Shown piece after piece: positions 26,136-35,025 of a DNA stretch of 64,000 nucleotides. The stretch comes from Pirellulaceae bacterium (lineage in GTDB: Bacteria > Planctomycetota > Planctomycetia > Pirellulales > Pirellulaceae). The notes beneath the pieces are model-generated. The model did not search any database. It saw nothing but the letters and a program-made list of their open reading frames with translations, and was not told the DNA's origin. The stretch covers positions 1-64,000 of the forward strand of contig JADYZV010000132.1 of assembly GCA_020852965.1 (NCBI GenBank). Reading direction: 5' to 3'. Each line of letters begins with the position of its first letter. The stretch's first letter is position 1. The translations under genes and the position numbers were made by a program.

Positions 26136-27191
26136 TCAATTCGACAGTTCGACATCGAAGGCTTGCGAGGTGTCCAAGTTGTCTTGCAACCAAGCTTGGG
26201 CGGCGCGCTGGATGGGAAGAGGAGGTATCGCGGCAGGAACATGAATACGAACTTGGATGCGATCTCCCATTGACACTGCGCGCACTTCTCCAATCGAGTC
26301 AAAGATGCTCGTCAATTGCGCGCGAAGCTGCACTTCGATACCGCGCAGTTGCTCGACGGTTAGTGGCAGCGAGAGCGGCTGGGCGGGCAGTCCAACGGCA
26401 GCCTCGCTACTTAAATCCGCGTCATGTGCCTGCGTAGACTTCGCGGTCGGCCCGTTCGAATTGGGTGTCGCCGGTATAGCCGCAGCATGGGCCATTTCAT
26501 CCAACGGCAGGAACACCATTTGACCATCAACAAAACTCAATCCGTACAGACCACTATTGGGATCATCGCAACAGGCGGACTGCGAACCGCCCATGTTGAG
26601 CGGACAGCCTGAGAAGGGAACGAAGCCGACGTAACGGAAGCCATACAGCCGCTTGCAGCCGCGTGCATCGAGCCCAATGATCGACTCATAGAAACCAATG
26701 GGAACATTGCGCGCCGGAACTGTAAAGCTAGGCGTCGCCGTTCGGTCTGCACCGCTGGAGGTCGGTACTACGTCTCCCACAGCGGACAACAGACTGGCAA
26801 AAGCCTTGGTGTTTTCATCGGTCTGACTATCGAGTTCTTGACTAATCTCCGTCAGGTTCCAACCGTCTTGGAGTTTGATGCCCACGTTGGCGATACCCAA
26901 TCCGCTACGGACATCAATCGCAAACTCTTCGCTGAAATCGGGCATATAGACCAGCGAGATGCGAACGACTCCAGGCACAATGCTAGTTTGGTTCTTGTCA
27001 ATGGCCACCTCGGCCGGCTCGACTTTCAGGTAGGGCTTCGGTCGATAGAAGCGAATTCCACGGTCGCTGGGCTGCGGGTGAGCGCGAACGATAACGCGGG
27101 GCGTGCAACCAATGGCCAGAATACATAGAAAGAAGAGCGGTACTACGCGCACCAGCCGTTTCCAATCGGCTGCACTGATTCGAAGCATCAT
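26136..27191 (-). CDS. Lipoprotein of unknown function in the Tad cluster
   Basis: A 351-residue protein with a lipoprotein signal ending in the lipobox LAIGC (Cys29). The mature part has GVVRISLVYMPDFSEEF and VRSGLGIANVGIKL segments, a Pro/Thr/Ser-rich middle at about 255-275, and a C-terminal part (PLTVEQLRGIEVQLRAQL, then AVSMGDRIQVRIHVPAAI). It carries a CGSAQ/CCDD-type Cys cluster at about residues 195-215. No family was recognised. It lies 249 bp downstream of a TadE-like gene and 129 bp upstream of the trypsin-like gene, all minus strand. Confidence 0.7.
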   Translation of the reverse strand: MMLRISAADWKRLVRVVPLFFLCILAIGCTPRVIVRAHPQPSDRGIRFYRPKPYLKVEPAEVAIDKNQTSIVPGVVRISLVYMPDFSEEFAIDVRSGLGIANVGIKLQDGWNLTEISQELDSQTDENTKAFASLLSAVGDVVPTSSGADRTATPSFTVPARNVPIGFYESIIGLDARGCKRLYGFRYVGFVPFSGCPLNMGGSQSACCDDPNSGLYGLSFVDGQMVFLPLDEMAHAAAIPATPNSNGPTAKSTQAHDADLSSEAAVGLPAQPLSLPLTVEQLRGIEVQLRAQLTSIFDSIGEVRAVSMGDRIQVRIHVPAAIPPLPIQRAAQAWLQDNLDTSQAFDVELSN

Positions 27192-27440
27192 CGCCGTTAT
27201 CCTTGGGTGCTTTAGTACTGCTACCGATTCCTCGACGGGAGCGTTTGGATGTTCGCCTTATTCTGCATGTAAGGGTTCTATCGGCTCAGTAGCTTGTGCG
27301 CACTTAGCCTTCGTTGTTCTAGATACGGTCGCGGGCTTTGGGCAAGCTGTACGGCCCGGCATGATAAGCCAGCACCTGCTCGCAAACCTCACGTGTTTTG
27401 TCTAACTCGACGAGAGGCGCCACAATGGACAGGCGTGCTG

Positions 27441-27905
27441 CTAGAGTTGTTCTCGCACGAGTTCGCACTGACGATTGATCGTCAGCAGCCGCGTAAAGGT
27501 AGGAGGAATGATGGCCGTTTGGGCATAGGGGACCGTCACACGAACTTGTACCGATGGTGTCGAAGTGTTGAGGTTGCTAGGAGTCACCGTTACGTTGGCT
27601 CCGCGAATCTTTGAAATCGCTAAGATGCGCTCTGTGGCGGCTTGGCACTCCGAGGCTTTGGCCCCCGGCACAATGCCGACACGTGCTCCTTCGTAACAAG
27701 CTGCTTCCACCGCATTGAAGGTCATGTTCGCATGACCTAGTTCCAAGGCTGCGTACAGCAGCATGAACAGCAGCGGCGCGGTCATCGCAAATTCGACGGT
27801 GGTGACACCACTTCGCAGCGGCAAGCTACCCGACAACGCACGGCGAGTCGCACGACGCCGCACGCGAATTGGTCGAGTTGGTGTGCAATGAATGGGATGG
27901 TTCAT
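27441..27905 (-). CDS. TadE-like pilus/secretion pseudopilin family protein
   Basis: A 154-residue TadE-family protein. A basic leader of ~30 residues is followed by SGVTTVEFAMTAPLLFMLLYAALELGHANMTFNAVEAACYEGAR, the single transmembrane helix with the conserved Glu and the EGAR motif. A periplasmic beta-rich part follows (VQVRVTVPYAQTAII). TadE proteins are minor pilin-like components of tight-adherence machines. It sits 25 bp downstream of the TadG/vWA gene, so an operon is likely. Confidence 0.85.
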   Translation of the reverse strand: MNHPIHCTPTRPIRVRRRATRRALSGSLPLRSGVTTVEFAMTAPLLFMLLYAALELGHANMTFNAVEAACYEGARVGIVPGAKASECQAATERILAISKIRGANVTVTPSNLNTSTPSVQVRVTVPYAQTAIIPPTFTRLLTINRQCELVREQL

Positions 27906-27930
27906 GGTCGATATTTTCCGGAGGGTTAGC

Positions 27931-28965
27931 TTACTCGACCAGGGTGACGGCTAGTGTGCGAGCGATGGACCTGAAAGCTTCAGCCAAGTCAGCGGCATCG
28001 TCAGCATGGATATGAATTCCACCTTGAGTTGATTGTGCCACTTGACGCATCAGCGTCTGGTTGGCTTGGTTGCTAAAGGTGATCGTGTGTACCGTCTGCC
28101 CTCGGGCGATGGGGGTCGCCACCGTAACATCAGGCCCTGGTCCCGTATTTTGTTGTCCATCCGTCATCAAAATGATCGTCTTAAACGCCGAAGGACGCGT
28201 CAGCGGATCACTGGCCAGCGAGTCACTCCCCATGAGCAGACCTTCACCGATGGCTGTGTAGTTTTGCGGCGTAAAACCGTCAACTGCGCTTTGCACAGCC
28301 GCGAAGTTGTTGGTGAGGTTGAGAATCTTGTGGGAAGTTGTCGAGTAGGCGGTCAGCGAAATCTGGGTCGAAGGACTCGACACGGCAACTTCGCTCAGGA
28401 AGATGCTCACCGCGTTCTTGAGTGCGTCGAGGCGATTGGTAGGGGGCATGTAATATCCCATCGAACCCGATATGTCGAGCACCAGCGCCACGTCGCGGAC
28501 ATTGGCCGAGGCCGTGGCAGCTTGTACAGGTTCGAACTGATTCGCCGAAAATACTTTTGCGAAGAATAGCGAGACAGCACCGTCAGCAGAAGTCGATTCG
28601 CGGCGACCCACGACGCGCACTGCAGTAAATGGACCGACGTCTGGAACGAAGGTAAACTTTCCCGCGCTCGGTTGCAAGCTACCTACTTGAATGTCTCCTG
28701 GGTCCAGCGTCAATCCGTTGCCAGCCACCTTATTGCGTTCGGCTACGGCGGCAGCGGCGGCGCGCGCGGCGGCGGGGCTCTGGCTTCGTGCAAGCTCCTC
28801 CGATCCTGCTCGGGCGGCTGCATCCGTCGCCGTCCGCAGTTCCGCACGAACCATGTGCATGTAAGCCACGTCGACGCTGAAAACAGCTCCAACGAGCAGA
28901 ATGATGAACGACACGGCCACAAGTATCATCATGGCACCGCGCCGATTGGGAGATTGTCGTTTCAT
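27931..28965 (-). CDS. TadG-like protein with von Willebrand factor A domain
   Basis: A 344-residue protein. The N-terminal TadG/Flp-type helix (RRGAMMILVAVSFIILLVGAVFSVDVAYMHMVRAELRTATDAAARAG) is followed by an Ala-rich stretch, then a vWA domain from about 157 on. The MIDAS motif D164-x-S-x-S (DISGSMG) is intact, with TAIGEGLLMG and IILMTDGQQNTG supplying the other metal residues. It is predicted to be anchored in the membrane with the vWA domain outside, where it may bind partners through a metal ion. It lies between two TadE-like genes; gaps are 25 and 54 bp. Confidence 0.88.
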   Translation of the reverse strand: MKRQSPNRRGAMMILVAVSFIILLVGAVFSVDVAYMHMVRAELRTATDAAARAGSEELARSQSPAAARAAAAAVAERNKVAGNGLTLDPGDIQVGSLQPSAGKFTFVPDVGPFTAVRVVGRRESTSADGAVSLFFAKVFSANQFEPVQAATASANVRDVALVLDISGSMGYYMPPTNRLDALKNAVSIFLSEVAVSSPSTQISLTAYSTTSHKILNLTNNFAAVQSAVDGFTPQNYTAIGEGLLMGSDSLASDPLTRPSAFKTIILMTDGQQNTGPGPDVTVATPIARGQTVHTITFSNQANQTLMRQVAQSTQGGIHIHADDAADLAEAFRSIARTLAVTLVE

Positions 28966-29019
28966 AGAGGGTTCTCTTAAAGCGAGACAATAGACTCGTG
29001 ACTACTATTCGATCGGTGA

Positions 29020-29424
29020 CTACTCTTTAATCATGGAGGCTTGCGCTCGAATGGTTAGCCCATTGAACGGTCCAAATCCTGTGATGCTACGTGAATCTCC
29101 AGGTACCGAGACGCTAACAGTAAAGGGAGTGCCGGGAACCAGAGCTTGTACGTCATTCGGACTGAAGGTGATGGTCGGTGTGACGACGCCGCGCGACGAC
29201 AGGACTTGCTCGCCCAAGGTGACCGCGCGCGATTGCACACCATTGGTCTTGGCAACCGATTTGGCTGTCTCGTAGGCCGACTGCACGACCGCTTGACGCA
29301 AGAACAGCATGTTCGCACCTTCCAACGATGCGAAGACCAACAGCACAATTACCGGAAGGCAGACGGCAAGTTCAACGACCGCGGTGCCGCGTTTGATATC
29401 CCATGCCGATGGAGTGAACTTCAT
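29020..29424 (-). CDS. TadE-like protein
   Basis: A 134-residue TadE-family protein: KRGTAVVELAVCLPVIVLLVFASLEGANMLFLRQAVVQSAYETAKSVAK holds the processing-like start, the transmembrane helix and the conserved Glu. The rest is a short beta-rich periplasmic domain ending VRAQASMIKE-like (IRAQASMIKE). It is 54 bp upstream of the TadG-like gene and presumably co-transcribed. It differs from the 27441 protein enough to be a separate component, not a recent duplicate. Confidence 0.85.
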   Translation of the reverse strand: MKFTPSAWDIKRGTAVVELAVCLPVIVLLVFASLEGANMLFLRQAVVQSAYETAKSVAKTNGVQSRAVTLGEQVLSSRGVVTPTITFSPNDVQALVPGTPFTVSVSVPGDSRSITGFGPFNGLTIRAQASMIKE

Positions 29425-29472
29425 AGATTCTTCTCGTAGATTCGAGTATTCGGTAGTTGCGAGGAGGGAAAC

Positions 29473-29892
29473 CTAGGCTTTGGCTTCGGAACCATGCACC
29501 CGCTTGGCTACCGCATTGAAGTCGTCGGACAGCTCGCGCCAGAAGTCATTGTCGCGGAATTTCAACTCCTCGACGCTCTCTCCTTGAGCCAAGTCGCGGA
29601 TCGATTCACGCAACCTCATTACAGGACCGGCAAATCGATTGCTGAGTTTCATCGAGTCATAGACAAAAGTTGGCAATATCGAAACCATGAGAATGACAAA
29701 GAATGCATACTTGCCCCAAAGCACACTCAGGTGGCCAGTCAACGGCAATTCCGGGTCACCCAAGAACAGCTCCAAAGCGGTGAGCGAAATCATCGACAGC
29801 GCGAAGAAGACGCACCAGTGCACTACGATTCGGCGAGCCAAAGCACCTTGAACCAAGCGATCGACGTAAACTGTTCCGCGTTTGTTGGACAT
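29473..29892 (-). CDS. Two-helix membrane protein with HAMP-like linker
   Basis: A 139-residue protein with transmembrane helices at about 22-44 (VVHWCVFFALSMISLTALELF) and 57-80 (WGKYAFFVILMVSILPTFVYDSM). A cytoplasmic HAMP-like segment follows (about 83-130: LSNRFAGPVMRLRESIRDLAQGESVEELKFRDNDFWRELSDDFNAVAKRV). No output domain is attached. ATG 29892 was chosen because GAGG lies eight bases upstream. It is the first gene of the minus-strand Tad-type run and may sense or regulate it (inference). Confidence 0.75.
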   Translation of the reverse strand: MSNKRGTVYVDRLVQGALARRIVVHWCVFFALSMISLTALELFLGDPELPLTGHLSVLWGKYAFFVILMVSILPTFVYDSMKLSNRFAGPVMRLRESIRDLAQGESVEELKFRDNDFWRELSDDFNAVAKRVHGSEAKA

Positions 29893-30318
29893 TATCTCTA
29901 CCTCGAGTGCGTGCTCGTCGAGCACTTTGCGTTGCGACCCACTGGCTTAGCGAGCCTCCATACAGGTGCCCGCAAACTTACCGTTATCGGAAACCGTACA
30001 ACACACCCACCTAAGATGTCGGGATTAAGTGAAATTTGCCTCAAGAACGATCCGTACCTCTCGGCGGATTGACAAAATATGCCGATTATTCCGCTCGTAA
30101 TCGTTATTCTCTCTGCCCAAGAAGGCCCAACATCTCATTGACTTCGGCTACACTATTCTTCTCGGGAACTGAGCATTGATGGCCGCTTTGGCTTTACGAT
30201 GCGCTCACCGTCAACTTCAGTAACCCAATAGCGACAGAAGCCGTTTTTCCGCCATCATATCGTCCCAAGCTAGGCTGCGGACAACTACGAATCTCCATTA
30301 CTACGTTTGAGGTATTCC
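29893..30318. other. Divergent intergenic region
   Basis: 426 bp between the HAMP-like gene (minus) and the DUF1080 gene (plus), so promoters for both directions should lie here. A near-perfect inverted repeat, GTGCTCG-T-CGAGCAC, sits at 29911-29925, about 20 bases upstream of the minus-strand start codon, and could be an operator. A TTGACA hexamer at about 30069-30074 could be a -35 for the plus strand, but no convincing -10 follows. No gene seen. Confidence 0.4.
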
Positions 30319-32271
30319 ATGCGAAGAAGACTCTCCCACGCTGTTAACTTCATAGTCGCCCTGAGCGCATGTTTTCTTGTCACCCCCAATCCAGCCCGCT
30401 CGGAAGTTGGCGCCAATCAGCTCACTCGGCCAGAAGCCTTGAGCGGTTGGCAATTGTTGTTTGATGGTGAATCGCTTGACGCCTGGCGCAACTATCAAAA
30501 GGAAGACATTTCTGATGGTTGGCAGATTGCCGACGGTGCTCTGGTGCGTGACGGGGACAGACCGGGGGATCTAATTACCAAGGAAAAGTATCAGTACTTT
30601 GAGCTCTCACTTGAGTACAACATCTCCGAAGGTGGCAACAGTGGAGTGATGTTTCACGTTACCGAAGATCAACCAAAGCCGTATAACACGGGTCCAGAAA
30701 TTCAGATTCAAGACAACCAAGCCGGTCGCGATCCGCAAAAATCCGGATGGCTCTATCAACTGGTCAAGCCATACCAGCGCAACGGTGCGGTTATCGACGC
30801 CACGCGCCCAGCCGGCCAATGGAACCAAGTGTTCCTGCGCGTCGCGCCCAACCAGTGCCAAGTACTGATGAACGGACTGGTATACTACAACTTCAAGTTG
30901 GGAGACGAGCAGTGGAATGAGGCCGTAGCCAAAAGCAAGTTTGCCAAGATGCCCGGCTTCGGTACTGCTGGTGAAGGCTACATCTGCTTGCAAGATCACG
31001 GCAATCGCGTCGCCTTTCGCAACATCAAAGTTCGCAAGCTGGCTGCCGACGGATCGGTACAGCAGCCCATTGATGGAAAACTAGGAATGCGTGGCGAGCT
31101 GGCGTTTCCGAAGCTCACGTTCGCCGGTTGGGAACCCGTCGATGATGCAGGCAAGGTTCGCAAACAGCGCTTATTGGAACTGACCTATGCCCCCGAAGCA
31201 CCGCAACGACTATACACAATCGATCAGGCAGGAACGATTTATACCTTTGAAAATCGACCCGATGCAACTCAAGCCGAGCTGCTGCTTGACATCCAAGAAA
31301 AGGTTTCGCAGTGGTCAGATTCAGGTGCAAACAATGAACAAGGCCTACTCGGTTTGGCCATGCACCCCAAGTTCTCCGAAAATGGATTCTTCTTCGTCTG
31401 CTACACTCGTCGCGACGACGATACTTCGGTCGTATCTCGCTATCAAATCCGCAAAGACAACCCTCTCGAAGCCGACCCAGAGTCGGAAGTGATTCTGCTG
31501 GAGCTCAAGCAGCCGTTCAAAAACCACAACGGTGGCTCGATCGAGTTCGGACCAGATGGCATGTTGTACATCGCCTTTGGAGACGGTGGTTCGGCTAACG
31601 ATCCACTCGACTCGGCGCAAGACCGTTCCATATTGCTCGGCTCCATCTTACGCATAGATGTGGATCGACATGATGCTGGTAAACACTACAGTATCCCGAA
31701 AAACAATCCTTTTGTGAATGTCGATGGCGTACGTCCCGAGATTTATGCCTATGGCATGCGAAATCCGTGGCGGATCGCCTTTGATAAAACCACGGGGCGA
31801 CTGTGGGCCGGTGATGTAGGGCAAGATCTTTGGGAAGAGGTCGACATTATTGAAAAAGGAGGCAACTATGGTTGGAGCGTTCAAGAAGGATCGCATCCGT
31901 TCGGCAATCGACCTATCCGTGGCGACGTATCCTCGCCGATTGATCCGGTTTGGGAATACGACCACGACATCGGCAAGTCGATTACTGGCGGTCGCGTCTA
32001 TCGCAGCCAGCGGTTACCCGAGTTAGCGGGCAAGTATATCTACGCCGACTACGTTAGCGGTGCGATTTGGGCACTGACTTTCGACGAGCCGAGTGGCGAA
32101 GTGACCAGGAACGAGCAGGTCATAGCTGGAGGAATTCCCGTGCTGGCCTTCGGGGAGGACGCATCGGGAGAGATCTACTATATGATCGATAGCGTCAGCG
32201 GTGAGAGCATCTATCGTCTCGCCGAAGGAAGCACACCTAAACTCCCTCCGTCGCATTGCACTTACCCATAG
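30319..32271 (+). CDS. Secreted DUF1080 domain fused to PQQ-dependent sugar-dehydrogenase-type propeller
   Basis: A 650-residue exported protein with a signal peptide (VNFIVALSACFLVTPNPARS). Residues ~35-250 are a DUF1080 (3-keto-disaccharide hydrolase-like) sandwich: GWQLLFDGESLDAWRNY, YFELSLEYNISEGGNSGVMFHV, GPEIQIQDNQ, VAFRNIKVRKL. Residues ~270-640 are a glucose/sorbosone dehydrogenase propeller: GLLGLAMHPKF, FKNHNGGSIEFGPDGMLYIAFGDGG, LGSILRIDVD, YAYGMRNPWRIAFD and WEEVDIIEKGGNYGW. The combination suggests oxidation and cleavage of sugars outside the cytoplasm. ATG 30319 was chosen for its GAGG six bases upstream; a TTG lies four codons earlier. The gene is followed by a hairpin-forming tandem repeat. 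Confidence 0.9.
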   Translation: MRRRLSHAVNFIVALSACFLVTPNPARSEVGANQLTRPEALSGWQLLFDGESLDAWRNYQKEDISDGWQIADGALVRDGDRPGDLITKEKYQYFELSLEYNISEGGNSGVMFHVTEDQPKPYNTGPEIQIQDNQAGRDPQKSGWLYQLVKPYQRNGAVIDATRPAGQWNQVFLRVAPNQCQVLMNGLVYYNFKLGDEQWNEAVAKSKFAKMPGFGTAGEGYICLQDHGNRVAFRNIKVRKLAADGSVQQPIDGKLGMRGELAFPKLTFAGWEPVDDAGKVRKQRLLELTYAPEAPQRLYTIDQAGTIYTFENRPDATQAELLLDIQEKVSQWSDSGANNEQGLLGLAMHPKFSENGFFFVCYTRRDDDTSVVSRYQIRKDNPLEADPESEVILLELKQPFKNHNGGSIEFGPDGMLYIAFGDGGSANDPLDSAQDRSILLGSILRIDVDRHDAGKHYSIPKNNPFVNVDGVRPEIYAYGMRNPWRIAFDKTTGRLWAGDVGQDLWEEVDIIEKGGNYGWSVQEGSHPFGNRPIRGDVSSPIDPVWEYDHDIGKSITGGRVYRSQRLPELAGKYIYADYVSGAIWALTFDEPSGEVTRNEQVIAGGIPVLAFGEDASGEIYYMIDSVSGESIYRLAEGSTPKLPPSHCTYP

Positions 32272-32272
32272 C

Positions 32273-32440
32273 CCCCTGCGAGCTCGACTTGCAGGGGAGT
32301 CCGTTTTGCAACCAGCAGCTTTTCCCTTAGACCCCTGCGAGCTCGACTTGCAGGGGAGTCCGTTTTGCAACCAGCAGCTTTTCCCTTAGACCCCTGCGAG
32401 CTCGACTCGCAGGTGAATCCGTTTGGTATCTAGCAGCGAT
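32273..32440 (+). repeat. 59-bp tandem repeat, three copies
   Basis: Units begin at about 32273, 32332 and 32391, with a period of 59 bases. The first two are almost identical; the third is diverged and shortened. Each unit starts with a self-complementary block, CCCCTGC-GAGCTCGACTT-GCAGGGG, able to form a hairpin with a GC stem. This could act as an intrinsic transcription barrier after the upstream gene or between it and the converging desaturase gene. No T-run follows, so a classical terminator is not claimed. Confidence 0.85.
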
Positions 32441-32469
32441 GCACCGTTGGTTCTATGCGCGGCCACGCC

Positions 32470-33519
32470 TTAATCTGTCCGAGAAGCGGCCGCTTCCGAA
32501 AACGAAACGAAGCGATCCTGCGATTCGTCCCACAGCTTCAGCCTGAGACAGCCAAAGACATCACGAAGCCGGAAAGTCGTCGTTGGTGGGGTCTGCAATC
32601 TTGGCAACTCCGCCATGGCCTCGGGGAGTCGATAGAACGGGATCTTGGCATTCAAGTGATGGACATGGTGATATCCAATGTTACCAGTCAACCAGTTCAT
32701 CACACGCCCCATTTCCAAGTAGCTCGAAGAGCTGAGGGCAGCCTGACAATAGCTCCAACCTTCGATGCCACGAAGCCGAACCCCTGGGAAATTGTGCTGC
32801 ACGTAAAAGAGGTACGCTCCCAAGGTCGTTGCGATCCACGTTGGCATAACAAATACAAAAAGCGTAGTTGGCAAACCGGTGAACCACAGGAGGCAAGCGA
32901 TGATTGAGGTGTGGGCGCATAAGGACAGAGCGGCATCCCAGTGCTGACGGGGGTCTGCCAGAAGTGGGCGGACGCACATTAGATACGCAAAGACCGTCAG
33001 GTAACCGAGTAATAACACACTAGGATGGCGCGCGGAGCGATACCACAGTCGAGTTCGCCAACCCGCTGCCCGGTAATCCCCGGTCGTCAATATCGGAAAC
33101 GATCCAACATCGCTTCCAAACAGTTGCGAATTGTTTCGATGGTGGTGGTCGTGTGACTGCTTCCAAATGCTGGGCGGGGTCAGCATCAAATACCCATAGA
33201 GATCGAGCAGCTTTCCCGCCAGTCGCGAGCCACGGAAAATGGCTCTGTGCTGATAGTCATGGTAGACGACAAACAGACGGACTATTACCAACCCCGTAAG
33301 TAGACTACCCAGTCCACGCATCCAGATGTGTTGCGAAAAGGCCGCGACGGATCCGAAAAAAGCAAGTGCCGAGAGGGTGCTGAGCAAGTTCCACCAACTT
33401 CTAAATCCCGTCTCTTGTGCAAAGCGGCGACTGGCGATCATTAGCTCTCGATCCGCTTGGCGGCTACTGCTCAACGGAAGTGGTGGGATTGTGGCTAGCT
33501 TCGGAATTGTCTCAGTCAA
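32470..33519 (-). CDS. Membrane fatty acid desaturase
   Basis: A 349-residue integral membrane di-iron desaturase. The three histidine boxes are present: HDYQH (87-91), HDHHH (123-127) and HHVHH (about 283-287), with hydrophobic segments at about 45-80, 165-190 and 200-235. Such enzymes introduce double bases into acyl chains of lipids or carotenoid-like substrates; regioselectivity cannot be read from the sequence. The gene is convergent with the DUF1080 gene. The ATG start at 33519 follows a run of weak ribosome binding signals. Confidence 0.88.
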   Translation of the reverse strand: MTETIPKLATIPPLPLSSSRQADRELMIASRRFAQETGFRSWWNLLSTLSALAFFGSVAAFSQHIWMRGLGSLLTGLVIVRLFVVYHDYQHRAIFRGSRLAGKLLDLYGYLMLTPPSIWKQSHDHHHRNNSQLFGSDVGSFPILTTGDYRAAGWRTRLWYRSARHPSVLLLGYLTVFAYLMCVRPLLADPRQHWDAALSLCAHTSIIACLLWFTGLPTTLFVFVMPTWIATTLGAYLFYVQHNFPGVRLRGIEGWSYCQAALSSSSYLEMGRVMNWLTGNIGYHHVHHLNAKIPFYRLPEAMAELPRLQTPPTTTFRLRDVFGCLRLKLWDESQDRFVSFSEAAASRTD

Positions 33520-33756
33520 ATGATTTCCAATTTATTACTTCCAACTCGGTGTCGACTAAGCTGATTCTAAGAAGATTTCTAAGTCCTTGATATCCCCCAG
33601 CTTCCGCGCTGGCGGTTGCTGGAACTATCCACTGCAATGGCATGAGAACCCTAACTATTCATGAGTTGGCGCGAAAACGCAACAATTCCCACCGGCCTTC
33701 AATGGGGAGTAGGGGAAAGAGGGCGGCGGAGCATCGGGTCACATGAAGGCAGGGAT

Positions 33757-34728
33757 TCAGGTGGAAGCTCGCTCCCAACGGCGGCGGGCAGTGTCAATCA
33801 AAACGGCAATGATGATCACTACGCCAGTGATAATCTGTTTGTTGGCGTCCTCCACCGACATGCGACTTAGACCGGTTTGCAAAACTGCAATAACCAATAC
33901 GCCAAGCAATGTACTGATGACGTTGCCGCGTCCCCCCATCAAACTCGTGCCACCAATCACGCAGGCCGCAATCGCGGACAGTTCAATGCCGATACCAGCT
34001 CCAGGATCAGCGGCTTCCATCAACGAGGCGGGGGCCAAGCCGGCCAGCCCGCAGAGCAAGCCGCTGAGCGTGAAGACGCCGATCGAATAGGGTGCGGTGC
34101 GAATCCCCGACATGCGCGCCGCGGCCAAGTTGGTGCCGATCGCAATGCAATAGCGTCCCATGACCGTTTTGGAGAGCACGAACTGCACCGCCAAGACGGC
34201 AAGGATGGCGAGCAGGAAAGCAGGTGACAATCCAAGGCCGCCGATCGGTTCGCTGATTACCGCGACGTCCGAACCGATGGTCAGCGTATTGGAATTAAGA
34301 ACCCTGCGCGTCGCTCCGCGTGCAACTTCCAACATGCCGAGCGAAACAATAAAGGAGGGAATGCGAAACCAAACCGAAATGGCTCCGGTCGTCCATCCGC
34401 AGGCGGCACCAGTCAACAGGCTGCCGAAGATCGCCGCCCACAGAGGCCAATCGTACTTGGCCATCAAAACGCCCAGCACAGCGCCCGACAGTGCCATGAC
34501 ACTCCCGACCGACAAGTCGATCTGTCCGATCATCAGCACCAACGTCATGCCAATCGCCACCAGCGTCAGTTCTGGAATCTGGTTGGCAATTAGTCGCGCG
34601 GTTCCAATTTGAAAGAAACTATCGGTCTGCAAACTAAAAAATGCAATCAAGATCGCCAGAGCTGTCAACAAACCGCCGTACTGCAACAAGATCGAACGTA
34701 AGTGTTTTGTGTTCACGCTAATATTCAC
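33757..34728 (-). CDS. ABC transporter permease, ribose/sugar type (RbsC family)
   Basis: A 323-residue membrane permease of the BPD_transp_2 family, with about ten hydrophobic segments. Motifs: LTLVAIGMTLVLMIGQIDLSVGSVMALSG near the N-terminus, FRIPSFIVSLGMLEVARG, and GAGIGIELSAIAACVIGGTSLMGGRGNV, the EAA-like loop typical of RbsC/XylH. It should form the channel for the periplasmic binding protein encoded next. The start codon is GTG. It is separated from that gene by ~297 bp holding a repeat, with no ATPase gene between or around it. Confidence 0.92.
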   Translation of the reverse strand: MNISVNTKHLRSILLQYGGLLTALAILIAFFSLQTDSFFQIGTARLIANQIPELTLVAIGMTLVLMIGQIDLSVGSVMALSGAVLGVLMAKYDWPLWAAIFGSLLTGAACGWTTGAISVWFRIPSFIVSLGMLEVARGATRRVLNSNTLTIGSDVAVISEPIGGLGLSPAFLLAILAVLAVQFVLSKTVMGRYCIAIGTNLAAARMSGIRTAPYSIGVFTLSGLLCGLAGLAPASLMEAADPGAGIGIELSAIAACVIGGTSLMGGRGNVISTLLGVLVIAVLQTGLSRMSVEDANKQIITGVVIIIAVLIDTARRRWERAST

Positions 34729-34850
34729 CCACGCATAAGTTTTCTAGCATTTTGAGTAACCGTGGCTAGTAACCAAACAATCAATTGCGGCAATCGTTCG
34801 CGATGTTCGAGTTTAACGAAGAGCAAATTGAAGAATTGTTATCTAAGAGT

Positions 34851-34940
34851 TTCTGAGGATGAAATCGCAGGATGCACTAAACCATTAAAGAAGTCTAGAG
34901 CCAGCCTTTCGTGTTCTTCGTGTTTTTCGTGGTCAACCAA
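34851..34940 (-). repeat. Repeat family C, copy 2 (inverted)
   Basis: Read on the minus strand: TTGACCACGAAAAACACGAA, GAACACGAAAGGCTGGCTC, TTCTTTAATGGTTTAGTG and CATCCTGCGATTTCATCCTC. It combines the blocks seen separately in the copies at 24686 and 56050. It occupies part of the 297-bp gap between the permease and binding-protein genes, a place where transporter operons usually carry the ATPase gene. Confidence 0.7.
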
Positions 34941-35025
34941 CTAGCCGTGGCTGGCGGTGCTCAATCCCTCCCGCGCGCAGGAGAGTAGTTGAAGCTTGAA
35001 CTAGATGCTCTTGAATCATTGGGGC

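Noticed and set aside
32273-32440. CRISPR array
   Set aside because: The 59-bp units are directly adjacent with no unique spacers, only three copies exist and no cas genes are present.
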